This document shows positions 7,854 through 16,177 of a DNA stretch of 64,000 nucleotides, one piece after another. The DNA is from Lachnospiraceae bacterium (GTDB lineage: Bacteria; Bacillota; Clostridia; Lachnospirales; Lachnospiraceae): NCBI GenBank assembly GCA_017622575.1, contig JAGAQU010000082.1, forward strand, positions 1 to 64,000, written 5' to 3'. Position numbers and translations under genes: made by a program. The notes beneath the pieces were generated by a model. That model made no database searches. It was not told the origin of the DNA and saw only the letters and a program-made list of their open reading frames with translations. Positions within the stretch are counted from its first letter, which is position 1. Every line of letters starts with the position of its first letter.

Positions 7854-9173
7854 ATGGCAAGATTAACATTTGTGGGAGGAATCCACCCCTATGACGGCAA
7901 AGATTTATCAAAAGATAAACCTATCCGAGAGGTCCTTCCAAAGGGAGATCTGGTTTATCCTCTGTCGCAGCATATCGGTGCACCTGCCACTCCTATCGTT
8001 AAAAAGGGAGACAGGGTGCTGACAGGACAGAAGATAGCAGAGGCTGCCGGATTTGTTTCGGCGCCTATTTATGCCACTGTTTCGGGAACGGTAAAGGCAA
8101 TTGAGCCAAGACGTGTAGTGACCGGTGACAATGTCATGAGTATCGTAATTGAAAATGACGGCTTATATGAAGAGGTCGCATGGCCGGAGGTGAAGCCTTT
8201 TGAAGAGCTTACCAGAGAAGAAAAAATTAACCTGATCAAAGAAGCCGGTATTGTCGGTATGGGTGGAGCAGGATTTCCAACGTTTATCAAACTGTCTCCC
8301 AAGGAACCGGAGAAGATAGATTATGTTATTGTTAACTGTGCGGAATGTGAACCGTATCTGACAAGTGATTATCGCAAGATGCTGGAGGAACCGGAAAAAC
8401 TGATCAGCGGACTCAAGGTTTCCTTAAGTCTGTTTGAAAATGCAAGAGGAATTCTGGCAGTGGAAGATAATAAGCCTGATTGTATCGAGCTTTTAAAGAA
8501 GTTGACAAAGGATGAGACTAAAATTACGGTGAAGGCGCTGAAAACCAAGTATCCCCAGGGATCGGAGCGTCAACTGATTTATGCCACGACAGGACGTGCC
8601 ATCAACTGTGACAAGCTTCCTGCGGATGCCGGATGTGTGGTAAACAATGTGGATACGGTGATTGCCATACATAATGCTGTGATAGAGGGAAGACCTCTGA
8701 TGCACAGAATTGTGACGGTAACGGGAGATGCCATAGCAGATCCCCTAAATTTTAAGGTCAGGATCGGAACCAATTATCACGAGCTGGTTGATGAGGCGGG
8801 AGGCTTTAAGGAGCAGCCTGTCAAGATTATTTCCGGCGGACCCATGATGGGATTCGGCATCTTTGATCTTGATGTGCCTACTACCAAAACCTCATCTGCT
8901 CTGCTCTGTCTTACGAAGGATGATGTCTCTGAGATGGAACCCAGCGCCTGCATTAACTGCGGTAAGTGCGTGGAGGTTTGTCCCGGAAGAGTGGTACCGA
9001 GAAAGCTGGCAGATTATGCGGAACATTATGATGAGGAAGCCTTTGTAAAGAACAATGGTATGGAATGCTGTGAATGCGGATGCTGTAGCTTTGTATGTCC
9101 CGCAAAGCGGCCTCTGACCCAGGTGATCAAGTCCATGCGTAAGATGCAGCTGGCAAAGAGAAAGAAAAAGTAG
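7854..9173 (+). CDS. rnfC: Rnf complex subunit C (NADH-side Fe-S/flavin subunit)
   Basis: A 439-residue RnfC, first gene of a six-gene operon for the ion-translocating ferredoxin:NAD+ oxidoreductase. The central Rossmann-like NADH/FMN-binding domain has GIVGMGGAGFPTFIKL and VNCAECEPYLTSDYR. The C-terminus carries two [4Fe-4S] motifs, CINCGKCVEVCP and CCECGCCSFVCP, at about residues 368-412. RnfC is the membrane-peripheral subunit that passes electrons to NAD+. The clostridial form is about 440 residues, so this is full length. SD AAGAAGGG precedes the ATG. Confidence 0.97.
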   Translation: MARLTFVGGIHPYDGKDLSKDKPIREVLPKGDLVYPLSQHIGAPATPIVKKGDRVLTGQKIAEAAGFVSAPIYATVSGTVKAIEPRRVVTGDNVMSIVIENDGLYEEVAWPEVKPFEELTREEKINLIKEAGIVGMGGAGFPTFIKLSPKEPEKIDYVIVNCAECEPYLTSDYRKMLEEPEKLISGLKVSLSLFENARGILAVEDNKPDCIELLKKLTKDETKITVKALKTKYPQGSERQLIYATTGRAINCDKLPADAGCVVNNVDTVIAIHNAVIEGRPLMHRIVTVTGDAIADPLNFKVRIGTNYHELVDEAGGFKEQPVKIISGGPMMGFGIFDLDVPTTKTSSALLCLTKDDVSEMEPSACINCGKCVEVCPGRVVPRKLADYAEHYDEEAFVKNNGMECCECGCCSFVCPAKRPLTQVIKSMRKMQLAKRKKK

Positions 9174-9185
9174 GAGGAAAGAGGA

Positions 9186-10118
9186 ATGAGCGATTTGATG
9201 AAAGTGTCATCCAATCCCCATATCAGGTCGAAAGTGACGACAAGCAGCATTATGCTTGCGGTCGTAATTGCTTTACTTCCTGCAACCGGCTTTGGTATCT
9301 ACAATTTCGGACTGGATGCACTGATTTTAATATTGGTAACGGTAGCTTCTGCAGTACTGACAGAGTATCTGTATGAAAAGATAATGCATAAGCCGGTCAC
9401 CATAGGCGATTTTTCAGCAGTGGTAACAGGTCTTTTGCTTGCCCTTAATCTGCCATCTACAGCACCCTGGTGGATTGGCGTCATCGGCGGCGTGTTCGCC
9501 ATTCTTGTAGTAAAAATGTTATTCGGAGGTTTGGGGCAGAACTTTATGAATCCCGCACTGGGAGCCAGATGTTTCCTTCTGATCTCCTATACTTCCATTA
9601 TGTGTAATTTCCAAACGGACACATATACGGGAGCAACCCCTCTGGCGGCTCTGAAAGCCGGCGAAAATGTGAACATTCTTGATATGGTCGTGGGGCGTAC
9701 AGCAGGAACCATCGGTGAGACTTCCATGATTGCCATTGTCATAGGGGCATGTTTCCTGATCCTTCTCGGAGTGATCGATCTTCGTATTCCGGGAAGCTAC
9801 ATTGTGAGCTTTGTGATTTTTATCACGCTGTTTGGCGGACATGGTTTTGATTCTGCATTTATCAGTGCACACCTGGCAGGCGGTGGTCTGATGCTTGGCG
9901 CATTTTTCATGGCAACAGACTATGTCACCAGACCTGTCACGAAGAAAGGCCAGTATGTGTACGGTATTTTTCTTGGAATCCTTACTGGTATTTTCAGGCT
10001 TTTCGGTCCTTCGGCAGAAGGGGTCTCCTATGCCATTATTATCGGCAACCTGATCGTGCCTCTGTTTGAGAAGGTAACACTTCCGAAAGCCTTTGGTAGA
10101 GGAGGGGAAAAAGCATGA
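9186..10118 (+). CDS. rnfD: Rnf complex subunit D (membrane flavoprotein)
   Basis: A 310-residue polytopic membrane protein with about nine hydrophobic segments. The flavinylation motif TGATPL (within YTGATPLAALKAG, about residues 148-160) is where FMN is attached covalently through threonine in RnfD/NqrB proteins. RnfD forms part of the ion-translocating membrane core. The gene starts 12 nt after rnfC with SD AGGAGG, and its stop overlaps the rnfG start by 4 nt. The ApbE transferase needed for flavinylation is encoded about 4 kb downstream. Confidence 0.97.
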   Translation: MSDLMKVSSNPHIRSKVTTSSIMLAVVIALLPATGFGIYNFGLDALILILVTVASAVLTEYLYEKIMHKPVTIGDFSAVVTGLLLALNLPSTAPWWIGVIGGVFAILVVKMLFGGLGQNFMNPALGARCFLLISYTSIMCNFQTDTYTGATPLAALKAGENVNILDMVVGRTAGTIGETSMIAIVIGACFLILLGVIDLRIPGSYIVSFVIFITLFGGHGFDSAFISAHLAGGGLMLGAFFMATDYVTRPVTKKGQYVYGIFLGILTGIFRLFGPSAEGVSYAIIIGNLIVPLFEKVTLPKAFGRGGEKA

Positions 10119-10723
10119 AAAATATGATCAAAGATGCGGCAGTGCTTTTTGTGATCACAGTATTTGCCGGGCTGATTCTCGGATTTGTCTATCAGATTAC
10201 AAAAGAACCCATCGCAATCGCGGAGGAAAAGGCGGCAAATGAAGCCTATGCCGAGGTTTTCCCCGGGGCGGCTTCCTTTGAAAAGCTGGAACTTGCCATG
10301 CCGGAAGAAAATGATGACAGTACATGGGACTTAGAATATGCAGCAGTGGATATGGATAATGCATTGTGGGCACTTGACGATTCCGGCAATGTACTGGGTT
10401 ATGTGCTAACCATGACAAGCCATGAAGGCTATGGCGGAGACATCACCTTTACCATGGGTATTCAAAATGATGGTACCTTAAATGGTATTTCCATTCTGAG
10501 CATTTCTGAGACGGCAGGCCTTGGAATGAAGGCGGAAGCCGTATTAAAACCTCAGTTCGCAAATAAAAAAGTGTCAAATTTTACTTATACCAAGTCGGGC
10601 GCAACCATGGACAGTCAGATTGACGCGATCAGCGGTGCAACCATCACAACCAATGCGGTCACAACGGCAGTCAATGCGGGACTTTATATTTTTCAGACAC
10701 AGTTAGGAGGTAGCGCGCAATGA
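10115..10723 (+). CDS. rnfG: Rnf complex subunit G (covalent flavoprotein)
   Basis: A 202-residue protein with one N-terminal membrane helix (about residues 7-27) and an extracellular FMN-binding domain. The flavinylation sequence SGATITT at about residues 175-181 matches the [S/T]GA[S/T]-T site modified by ApbE. The FMN-domain signature GYGGDITFTMGI and ETAGLGMKAE are also clear. RnfG carries electrons on the outer face of the membrane. It overlaps rnfD and rnfE by 4 nt each, implying coupled translation. Confidence 0.96.
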   Translation: MKNMIKDAAVLFVITVFAGLILGFVYQITKEPIAIAEEKAANEAYAEVFPGAASFEKLELAMPEENDDSTWDLEYAAVDMDNALWALDDSGNVLGYVLTMTSHEGYGGDITFTMGIQNDGTLNGISILSISETAGLGMKAEAVLKPQFANKKVSNFTYTKSGATMDSQIDAISGATITTNAVTTAVNAGLYIFQTQLGGSAQ

Positions 10724-11433
10724 AACAGGGCAGTGCGGTTGAACGTTTAAAAAACGGTATCATAACAGAGAATCCTACCTTTGTACTGACACTCGGCATG
10801 TGTCCTACACTGGCAGTAACCACCTCCGCCATCAACGGTCTCGGTATGGGACTTACCACCATGGCGGTGCTGGCACTCAGCAATATGTTTATTTCGATGC
10901 TCCGGAAAGTGATTCCCGATAAGGTCAGAATTCCTGCCTTTATTGTGGTGATCGCCTCCTTCGTTACGGTTGTTGAGCTTTTATTAAAAGCTTATATTCC
11001 TTTCTTGTACGATGCGCTGGGCTTATATATTCCACTGATCGTGGTAAACTGTATCATCCTTGGCCGCGCAGAGGCTTATGCTTCCAAAAACGGTGTGATC
11101 TCATCTCTGTTTGACGGAATCGGTATGGGGCTTGGTTTTACCGTTGCACTCACGATTATCGGTGCAGTGAGAGAATTGATCGGAGCAGGTCAGCTCTTTG
11201 GCTATTCGGTAATGCCTGCAAGCTATGTGCCCTGTAGTATCTTTGTGCTTGCGCCGGGTGCTTTCTTTGTACTTGCAGCCCTGACGGCCATTCAGAATAA
11301 GGTCAAGATTGCAGGGGAGAAGAAAGGCAAAGATATGTCAAAGATTCAGTCCGGATGTTGCAGCGACTGTATGAACTGTTCAGATACTCTCTGCGGACAG
11401 AGAAAGGAGGAGCCGGATAATGGAAACAATTAA
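10720..11433 (+). CDS. rnfE: Rnf complex subunit E, with a Cys-rich C-terminal tail
   Basis: A 237-residue integral membrane subunit with about six helices, paralogous to RnfA. ENPTFVLTLGMCPTLAVTTS near the start includes the membrane cysteine that binds the intramembrane [2Fe-2S] cluster together with RnfA. The last 40 residues leave the membrane and contain five cysteines (213, 214, 217, 220, 225) in a CCxxCxxCxxxxC arrangement. I do not know this tail as a standard RnfE element. Overlaps of 4 nt with rnfG and 14 nt with rnfA support coupling. Confidence 0.95.
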   Translation: MKQGSAVERLKNGIITENPTFVLTLGMCPTLAVTTSAINGLGMGLTTMAVLALSNMFISMLRKVIPDKVRIPAFIVVIASFVTVVELLLKAYIPFLYDALGLYIPLIVVNCIILGRAEAYASKNGVISSLFDGIGMGLGFTVALTIIGAVRELIGAGQLFGYSVMPASYVPCSIFVLAPGAFFVLAALTAIQNKVKIAGEKKGKDMSKIQSGCCSDCMNCSDTLCGQRKEEPDNGNN

Positions 11434-12004
11434 AGATTTATTGATTATCTTAATCTCATCCTCGTTGGTGAGCAATGTCGTTTTGAGCCAGTTCCTTGGT
11501 CTTTGTCCTTTTCTTGGAGTGTCCAAGAAGATCAATACGGCAGCCGGCATGGGTACAGCGGTTATTTTCGTTATCACGCTGGCATCTGCGGTTGCGGGAC
11601 TTATTTACAAGTTTATTCTGGTGCCTCTTGATCTGACTTATCTTCAGACCATCGTGTTCATTCTCGTGATTGCGGCATTGGTGCAGTTTGTGGAAATGTT
11701 TTTAAAGAAATTTATGCCTTCTTTATATCAGGCACTTGGCGTGTATCTGCCTCTGATCACAACCAACTGTGCCGTACTCGGAGTAGCACTTACCAATGTA
11801 CAGAAGAATTACGGTATTCTTCAGGGTATTGTAAACGGATTTGCCACAGCGGTCGGTTTTACAATCTCTATTGTGATCCTGGCAGGTATCAGAGAAAAAA
11901 TGGAATACAATGATATTCCGGAATCCTTTAAGGGAATGCCTATTGTGCTTGTTACGGCAGGACTGATGGCAATTGCTTTCTGTGGATTCTCAGGACTCTT
12001 GTAG
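11420..12004 (+). CDS. rnfA: Rnf complex subunit A
   Basis: A 194-residue six-helix membrane protein. SNVVLSQFLGLCPFLGVSKK contains the conserved cysteine of the intramembrane Fe-S site shared with RnfE. TTNCAVLGVAL is the matching second half-repeat motif. RnfA and RnfE form a pseudo-symmetrical pair at the centre of the complex. SD AGGAGG is inside the end of rnfE, so expression is coupled. Confidence 0.97.
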   Translation: METIKDLLIILISSSLVSNVVLSQFLGLCPFLGVSKKINTAAGMGTAVIFVITLASAVAGLIYKFILVPLDLTYLQTIVFILVIAALVQFVEMFLKKFMPSLYQALGVYLPLITTNCAVLGVALTNVQKNYGILQGIVNGFATAVGFTISIVILAGIREKMEYNDIPESFKGMPIVLVTAGLMAIAFCGFSGLL

Positions 12005-12016
12005 GAGGTGGCACAA

Positions 12017-12817
12017 GTGAGTATAACAGGAATTATTTTGGCGGTTGCAGCGGTCGGTGGCGTAGGACTTTTTGTGGGAGTGTTCCTCGGCATTGCAGCT
12101 CTTAAGTTTAAAGTGGAGGTAGACGAAAAGGAGGAGGCTGTCCTTGCAGCTCTTCCCGGCAACAACTGCGGCGGATGCGGTTTCCCGGGCTGCAGCGGAC
12201 TTGCGGCCGCTATTGCAAAGGGTGAGGCGGCAGTAAACACCTGCCCTGTAGGCGGCGAAGCAGTGGGAAAAAAGATTGCTGAGATTATGGGAGTGGAAGC
12301 AGGTGAGTCACAGAGAATGGTGGCATTTGTACAGTGCCAGGGTGACTGTGATAAGACGACAGTGGATTATGAGTACTATGGTATTGAAGACTGCCGCATG
12401 CTTTCCTTTGTACCAAACGGCGGTGCGAAAAGCTGTAATTACGGATGTCTCGGATACGGCAGCTGTGTGAAAGCCTGTCCTTTTGATGCGATTCATGTAG
12501 AGAACGGTGTGGCAAAGGTTGATAAAGAAGCGTGTAAGGCCTGCGGTAAATGTGTGGAGGCTTGTCCTAAGAATCTGATCACACTGATCCCCTATGATGC
12601 GAAATATGCAGTGGCATGCAGCTCACAGGAAAAAGGTCCGGTGGCTATGAAGGAATGCACAGCTGCCTGCATCGGCTGTCAGCTCTGTAAAAAGAACTGT
12701 CCTGCAGATGCCGTTACCGTTGAAAACTTCAACGCAACCATTGATTATGATAAATGTGAAGGCTGCGGTGCGTGCATGGAGAAATGCCCGAGAAAGTCCA
12801 TTGTTGCCCACAGCTGA
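12017..12817 (+). CDS. rnfB: Rnf complex subunit B (ferredoxin-accepting Fe-S subunit)
   Basis: A 266-residue subunit with one N-terminal membrane helix followed by an Fe-S domain with CGGCGFPGC and NTCPVG ligands. It then has two pairs of ferredoxin-type motifs: CVKACPFD, CKACGKCVEACP, CIGCQLCKKNCP and CEGCGACMEKCP. RnfB takes electrons from reduced ferredoxin. I set the start at GTG 12017 because AGGAGG (12003-12008) ends 8 nt before it. An in-frame GTG at 12008 overlaps that ribosome binding site and is unlikely. This is the last rnf gene, and no terminator follows before the next gene. Confidence 0.95.
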   Translation: MSITGIILAVAAVGGVGLFVGVFLGIAALKFKVEVDEKEEAVLAALPGNNCGGCGFPGCSGLAAAIAKGEAAVNTCPVGGEAVGKKIAEIMGVEAGESQRMVAFVQCQGDCDKTTVDYEYYGIEDCRMLSFVPNGGAKSCNYGCLGYGSCVKACPFDAIHVENGVAKVDKEACKACGKCVEACPKNLITLIPYDAKYAVACSSQEKGPVAMKECTAACIGCQLCKKNCPADAVTVENFNATIDYDKCEGCGACMEKCPRKSIVAHS

Positions 12818-12871
12818 TAAAATTTATAAAAATACGACAGTAAATGAAATGATTTCGGAAGGAAAACAGAT

Positions 12872-13909
12872 ATGAATCAGGTACAGGTTAGACTGGGAAA
12901 GACAGAAATTGTAGTGAATAAAAACGGTTTTGGAGCTCTCCCCATTCAGCGTATCAGTGATGAGGCAGCCGTATATCTGCTTCGCAAAGCTTATAATGGC
13001 GGTATTCGTTTCTTCGACACGGCAAGAGCGTACAGCGACAGTGAGCACAAGCTGGGACTTGCTTTTTCAAAAGCGGTGAGGGAAGACCTTTATATCGCAA
13101 CAAAATCGGGAGCGCAGACCGGAGAAGCAATGCGTGAGGATCTGAAAAAGAGCCTTGAAAATCTGAAGACGGATTATATTGATATTTATCAGTTCCACAA
13201 TCCCGCTTTTTGTCCAAAACCGGGTGATAACAGTGGTCTTTATGATGCGGCACTGGAGGCGAAGAAGGAAGGAAAGATCCGCCATATCGGTATCACCAAC
13301 CATCGCCTTCTGGTGGCAAAGGAGGCCATCGAAAGCGGTCTGTATGAAACGTTGCAATTTCCTTTCTGTTATCTGGCAACGGAGAAAGAGGAGGAGCTTG
13401 TAGAGGGATGTAAGAAGGCAGATATGGGATTTATTGCCATGAAAGCCTTGTCCGGCGGACTGATCACCAACTCTGCGGCTGCATACGCCCATGCGGCACA
13501 GTATGATAACGTGCTTCCGATTTGGGGTGTACAGAGAGAAAAGGAACTGGATGAATTCCTTTCCTATGTGGAACATCCGCCTGTCATGACAAAGGAGCTT
13601 GCGGAATTGATCAAGAAGGATAAGGAAGAGCTTTCCGGCGATTTCTGCAGAGGTTGTGGCTATTGTATGCCGTGTCCTGTGGGAATTGAGATCAATAACT
13701 GCGCCAGAATGTCACTGCTCCTTCGGCGTTCCCCTTCTCGGGTTCAGTTGACCGAGGAGGTACAGAAGAAGATGATGCAGATAGAAAATTGTCTTCATTG
13801 TAACAGCTGCAAGAGCAAATGTCCTTACGGACTGGATACACCTGCACTCCTTCAGAAAAATCTGGAAGATTACAAAAATGTTCTTGCCGGAAAAGTATCG
13901 GTATCATAA
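12872..13909 (+). CDS. Aldo/keto reductase with C-terminal ferredoxin-type motifs
   Basis: A 345-residue protein. Residues about 5-245 are an aldo/keto reductase barrel with FFDTARAYSDSEHKLG near the catalytic Asp/Tyr, ATKSG for the Lys, and a YQFHNP His site. Residues about 258-330 add two Cys clusters, CRGCGYCMPCPVGI and CLHCNSCKSKCPYGL, expected to bind [4Fe-4S]. This fused arrangement is common in clostridial oxidoreductases of unknown substrate. It lies 54 nt after rnfB with its own SD (GGAAGG) and no terminator between, so it may belong to the rnf transcript. Its stop overlaps the convergent apbE end by 6 nt. Confidence 0.9.
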   Translation: MNQVQVRLGKTEIVVNKNGFGALPIQRISDEAAVYLLRKAYNGGIRFFDTARAYSDSEHKLGLAFSKAVREDLYIATKSGAQTGEAMREDLKKSLENLKTDYIDIYQFHNPAFCPKPGDNSGLYDAALEAKKEGKIRHIGITNHRLLVAKEAIESGLYETLQFPFCYLATEKEEELVEGCKKADMGFIAMKALSGGLITNSAAAYAHAAQYDNVLPIWGVQREKELDEFLSYVEHPPVMTKELAELIKKDKEELSGDFCRGCGYCMPCPVGIEINNCARMSLLLRRSPSRVQLTEEVQKKMMQIENCLHCNSCKSKCPYGLDTPALLQKNLEDYKNVLAGKVSVS

Positions 13910-14908
13910 AACAGTTCCATTTTTGTCAATAAAGACGGCCTCCACACCCTGGAGGCTGTCTGTTAATTTTTTCCCCTTTTCATATCCTAAAATGAAACAT
14001 AAAGTTGACAGGGCATCCCCGTCGACAGAATTCTCACTGATAATTGTAACGGAGGATAGTCCGCTGTCTGCCGGATAACCGTTTTCAGTGGACAGAATGT
14101 GGTGATAGAGCACATCATCTTTGATAAAGTAACGTTCATAATTTCCGGAAGACACCAGAGATTTGTCTTCGATAGAGAGCGTCAAAGCGGCTGTGCCGCT
14201 GTCCGCAAAGGGCTTCTGCACACCTACCTGAAAGGGAGTGCCGTCGGGACGCTTTCCGATGGTCAGGACATTGCCTCCAAGATTGATGATGGCACTTTCC
14301 ACCTGACAGGAAATCAGATATTCCTTCAGGCTGTCTGCGATATAGCCTTTGGCGATGAAGCCAAGATCCAGCATGGCATCGGGATCCTTTAAGGTGACTT
14401 CGTTTCCTTCCAAAACCACATTCCTGTAATCCACATGGGAAAGCGCTTCTTTAATTTCTGCATCTGAGGGAACGATACCCTGATTGCTGTCACCAAAATT
14501 CCAAAGCGTTGTGAGCGTGCCGATGGTGGGATCTACCAGCCCCTCTGACATTTCCGCATAAGAAAGGGCAATGGATAGAAGCTCCGCTGTTTCCGGCTGT
14601 ACCGTGACGGTTGCACCGTCACTGTGGTTGATGTTCCAAATGTCGCTGTATTCCTTTGTTCTGCTGAGCATATTGTCATAGGAGTCAAGCAGTTCCATAC
14701 AGTGGTCAAACAGATCATCGGGATTTTTCTCGTAGAGAGTAATAGACACTACCGTGTTTAAATAAAAGGCAGTTCTTGTTTCTTTTTGCGTTGCTTTCCC
14801 TGCACATCCGGTAAGGGCTGAGAGGGGAAACAAGCCTGTTATGGTGACCAGCAGACACAAAATGCCTGCAGTAATTGTTTTTTTCTTGTGCATACAATGT
14901 AATATCAT
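13904..14908 (-). CDS. apbE: FAD:protein FMN transferase lipoprotein (ApbE)
   Basis: A 334-residue ApbE/Ftp. The N-terminus is a lipoprotein signal with lipobox LTGC (Cys35), placing the enzyme on the outer face of the membrane. The core shows TVVSITLYEK, LDLGFIAKGYIAD, AIINLGGNVLTIG and the C-terminal SVDGDALSTLCFILG, all typical of the family. ApbE transfers FMN from FAD to threonine in [S/T]GA[S/T]-type sites. RnfG (SGATITT) and RnfD (TGATPL) are the obvious substrates just across the convergent junction. SD GGAG lies 8 nt before the ATG. Confidence 0.95.
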   Translation of the reverse strand: MILHCMHKKKTITAGILCLLVTITGLFPLSALTGCAGKATQKETRTAFYLNTVVSITLYEKNPDDLFDHCMELLDSYDNMLSRTKEYSDIWNINHSDGATVTVQPETAELLSIALSYAEMSEGLVDPTIGTLTTLWNFGDSNQGIVPSDAEIKEALSHVDYRNVVLEGNEVTLKDPDAMLDLGFIAKGYIADSLKEYLISCQVESAIINLGGNVLTIGKRPDGTPFQVGVQKPFADSGTAALTLSIEDKSLVSSGNYERYFIKDDVLYHHILSTENGYPADSGLSSVTIISENSVDGDALSTLCFILGYEKGKKLTDSLQGVEAVFIDKNGTVL

Positions 14909-15028
14909 GTTTTTTCTCCAAAGAAAATTCCTAAAGGTTGTAAAATACCCGTTAATTATAGTATACTTTCTTTACGAAAACCACCTGCTTTTACAGAGGA
15001 AAATCAAGGAAAGTGAAGTGACATCATC

Positions 15029-16177
15029 ATGCGTTTACCGGACGAAGATAATGAGAGAGGAATCAGCACGCCGGTTATTTATACCATTGTTGCGGTATCC
15101 GCTCTGATTCTTATTATATTAGCCTTTGTATTTATCAGCAATAATCAAAATAACGCAAACCGCGGAACAGTTCAGGCGAAAGCTACTCCGTCACCGGAAA
15201 AGTCATCGGAGGAGGAAATAGGATTTTCGGAAGGCCAAAAGGATATTGAAGCTCTCTATAAGGAACATAAGCTGAGATCGGAGGATCTTGATTTTTGGGA
15301 CATGTATCAGGATAACGAACCGGAAATCCTGACAGAGGATTCGCAATCTCCGGAACCTTCAGCGGAAAGTACGCCGGAGCCCTCAACGGAACCCACGGAT
15401 GAGGAAAAAGCGGCAGACGGGAAACATGTGCTTGTCTCTTACATGGACGGAACGCAGGAGTGGCTGGAAATCGATGAAGATCTGCCTGTGAATGAGTATG
15501 ATTTCACGAAGCTGAAGACGAAAAACGGTAAAATGACTTATTATGACGGAAACAAAAAGCTGTCAAGACTGGGAATAGAGCTCTCGGAGGACAGCGGAAC
15601 CGTAGATTTTGAGGCCTTAAAGGAAGATGGTATCGATTTCGTCATGCTGAAAGTGGGAGAGCGGGGATACGGAACCGGATTGCTCTCCGCTGACATCAAT
15701 TTTACTTCCAATATGGAAGCGGCTGCAAAAGCCGGGGTGGATGTGGGTGTTTATTTCTGTTCACAGGCCGTGACGGTGGAAGAGGCCGTGGAGGAAGCAA
15801 AATTTGTGACGGATCAGCTGATTCCCTATGATATCACATATCCGGTAGCATTGCGCATGGAAAGTATTTTGAGCGATACTGCGAGGACGGATATCCTTGA
15901 CGCAGAACAGAGAACGGAAATTGCAGAAGCTTTTTTGAATGATGTGGAAAGCGCAGGATATGATCCCATACTGTATGGAGAGAGAAATTTCCTTCTGACG
16001 GAGATCCTTCCTTCGGAGCTCTTAAAGGAATGTGAAGTGTGGCTGACGGATCAAGATCCCATACCGGATTATCCCTATCAATTCAAAATGTGGGAGTATG
16101 CTGTGGGCACTACTGTTTCCGGCGTGGAGAAGGAAGTAAATATGACTATAAGCTTTGTAGACTATTCAAGGCGATAA
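15029..16177 (+). CDS. Membrane-anchored GH25-like domain protein with altered active site
   Basis: A 382-residue protein with a short cytoplasmic N-terminus, one membrane helix (about 15-37), an acidic and Pro/Ser/Glu-rich linker (about 45-130) and a C-terminal domain from about 178 resembling GH25 lysozymes (VDFEALKEDGIDFVMLKVG, AAAKAGVDVGVYFCSQAVT, FKMWEYA). Catalytic positions look degenerate: Glu184 sits where the first Asp of GIDVS is expected, and Arg276 replaces the Asp of the central DxE pair, with Glu278 kept. It may bind rather than cleave peptidoglycan. The start ATG is weakly supported, with AAGGAAAG 15 nt upstream. The end overlaps the convergent neighbour by 16 nt. Confidence 0.72.
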   Translation: MRLPDEDNERGISTPVIYTIVAVSALILIILAFVFISNNQNNANRGTVQAKATPSPEKSSEEEIGFSEGQKDIEALYKEHKLRSEDLDFWDMYQDNEPEILTEDSQSPEPSAESTPEPSTEPTDEEKAADGKHVLVSYMDGTQEWLEIDEDLPVNEYDFTKLKTKNGKMTYYDGNKKLSRLGIELSEDSGTVDFEALKEDGIDFVMLKVGERGYGTGLLSADINFTSNMEAAAKAGVDVGVYFCSQAVTVEEAVEEAKFVTDQLIPYDITYPVALRMESILSDTARTDILDAEQRTEIAEAFLNDVESAGYDPILYGERNFLLTEILPSELLKECEVWLTDQDPIPDYPYQFKMWEYAVGTTVSGVEKEVNMTISFVDYSRR

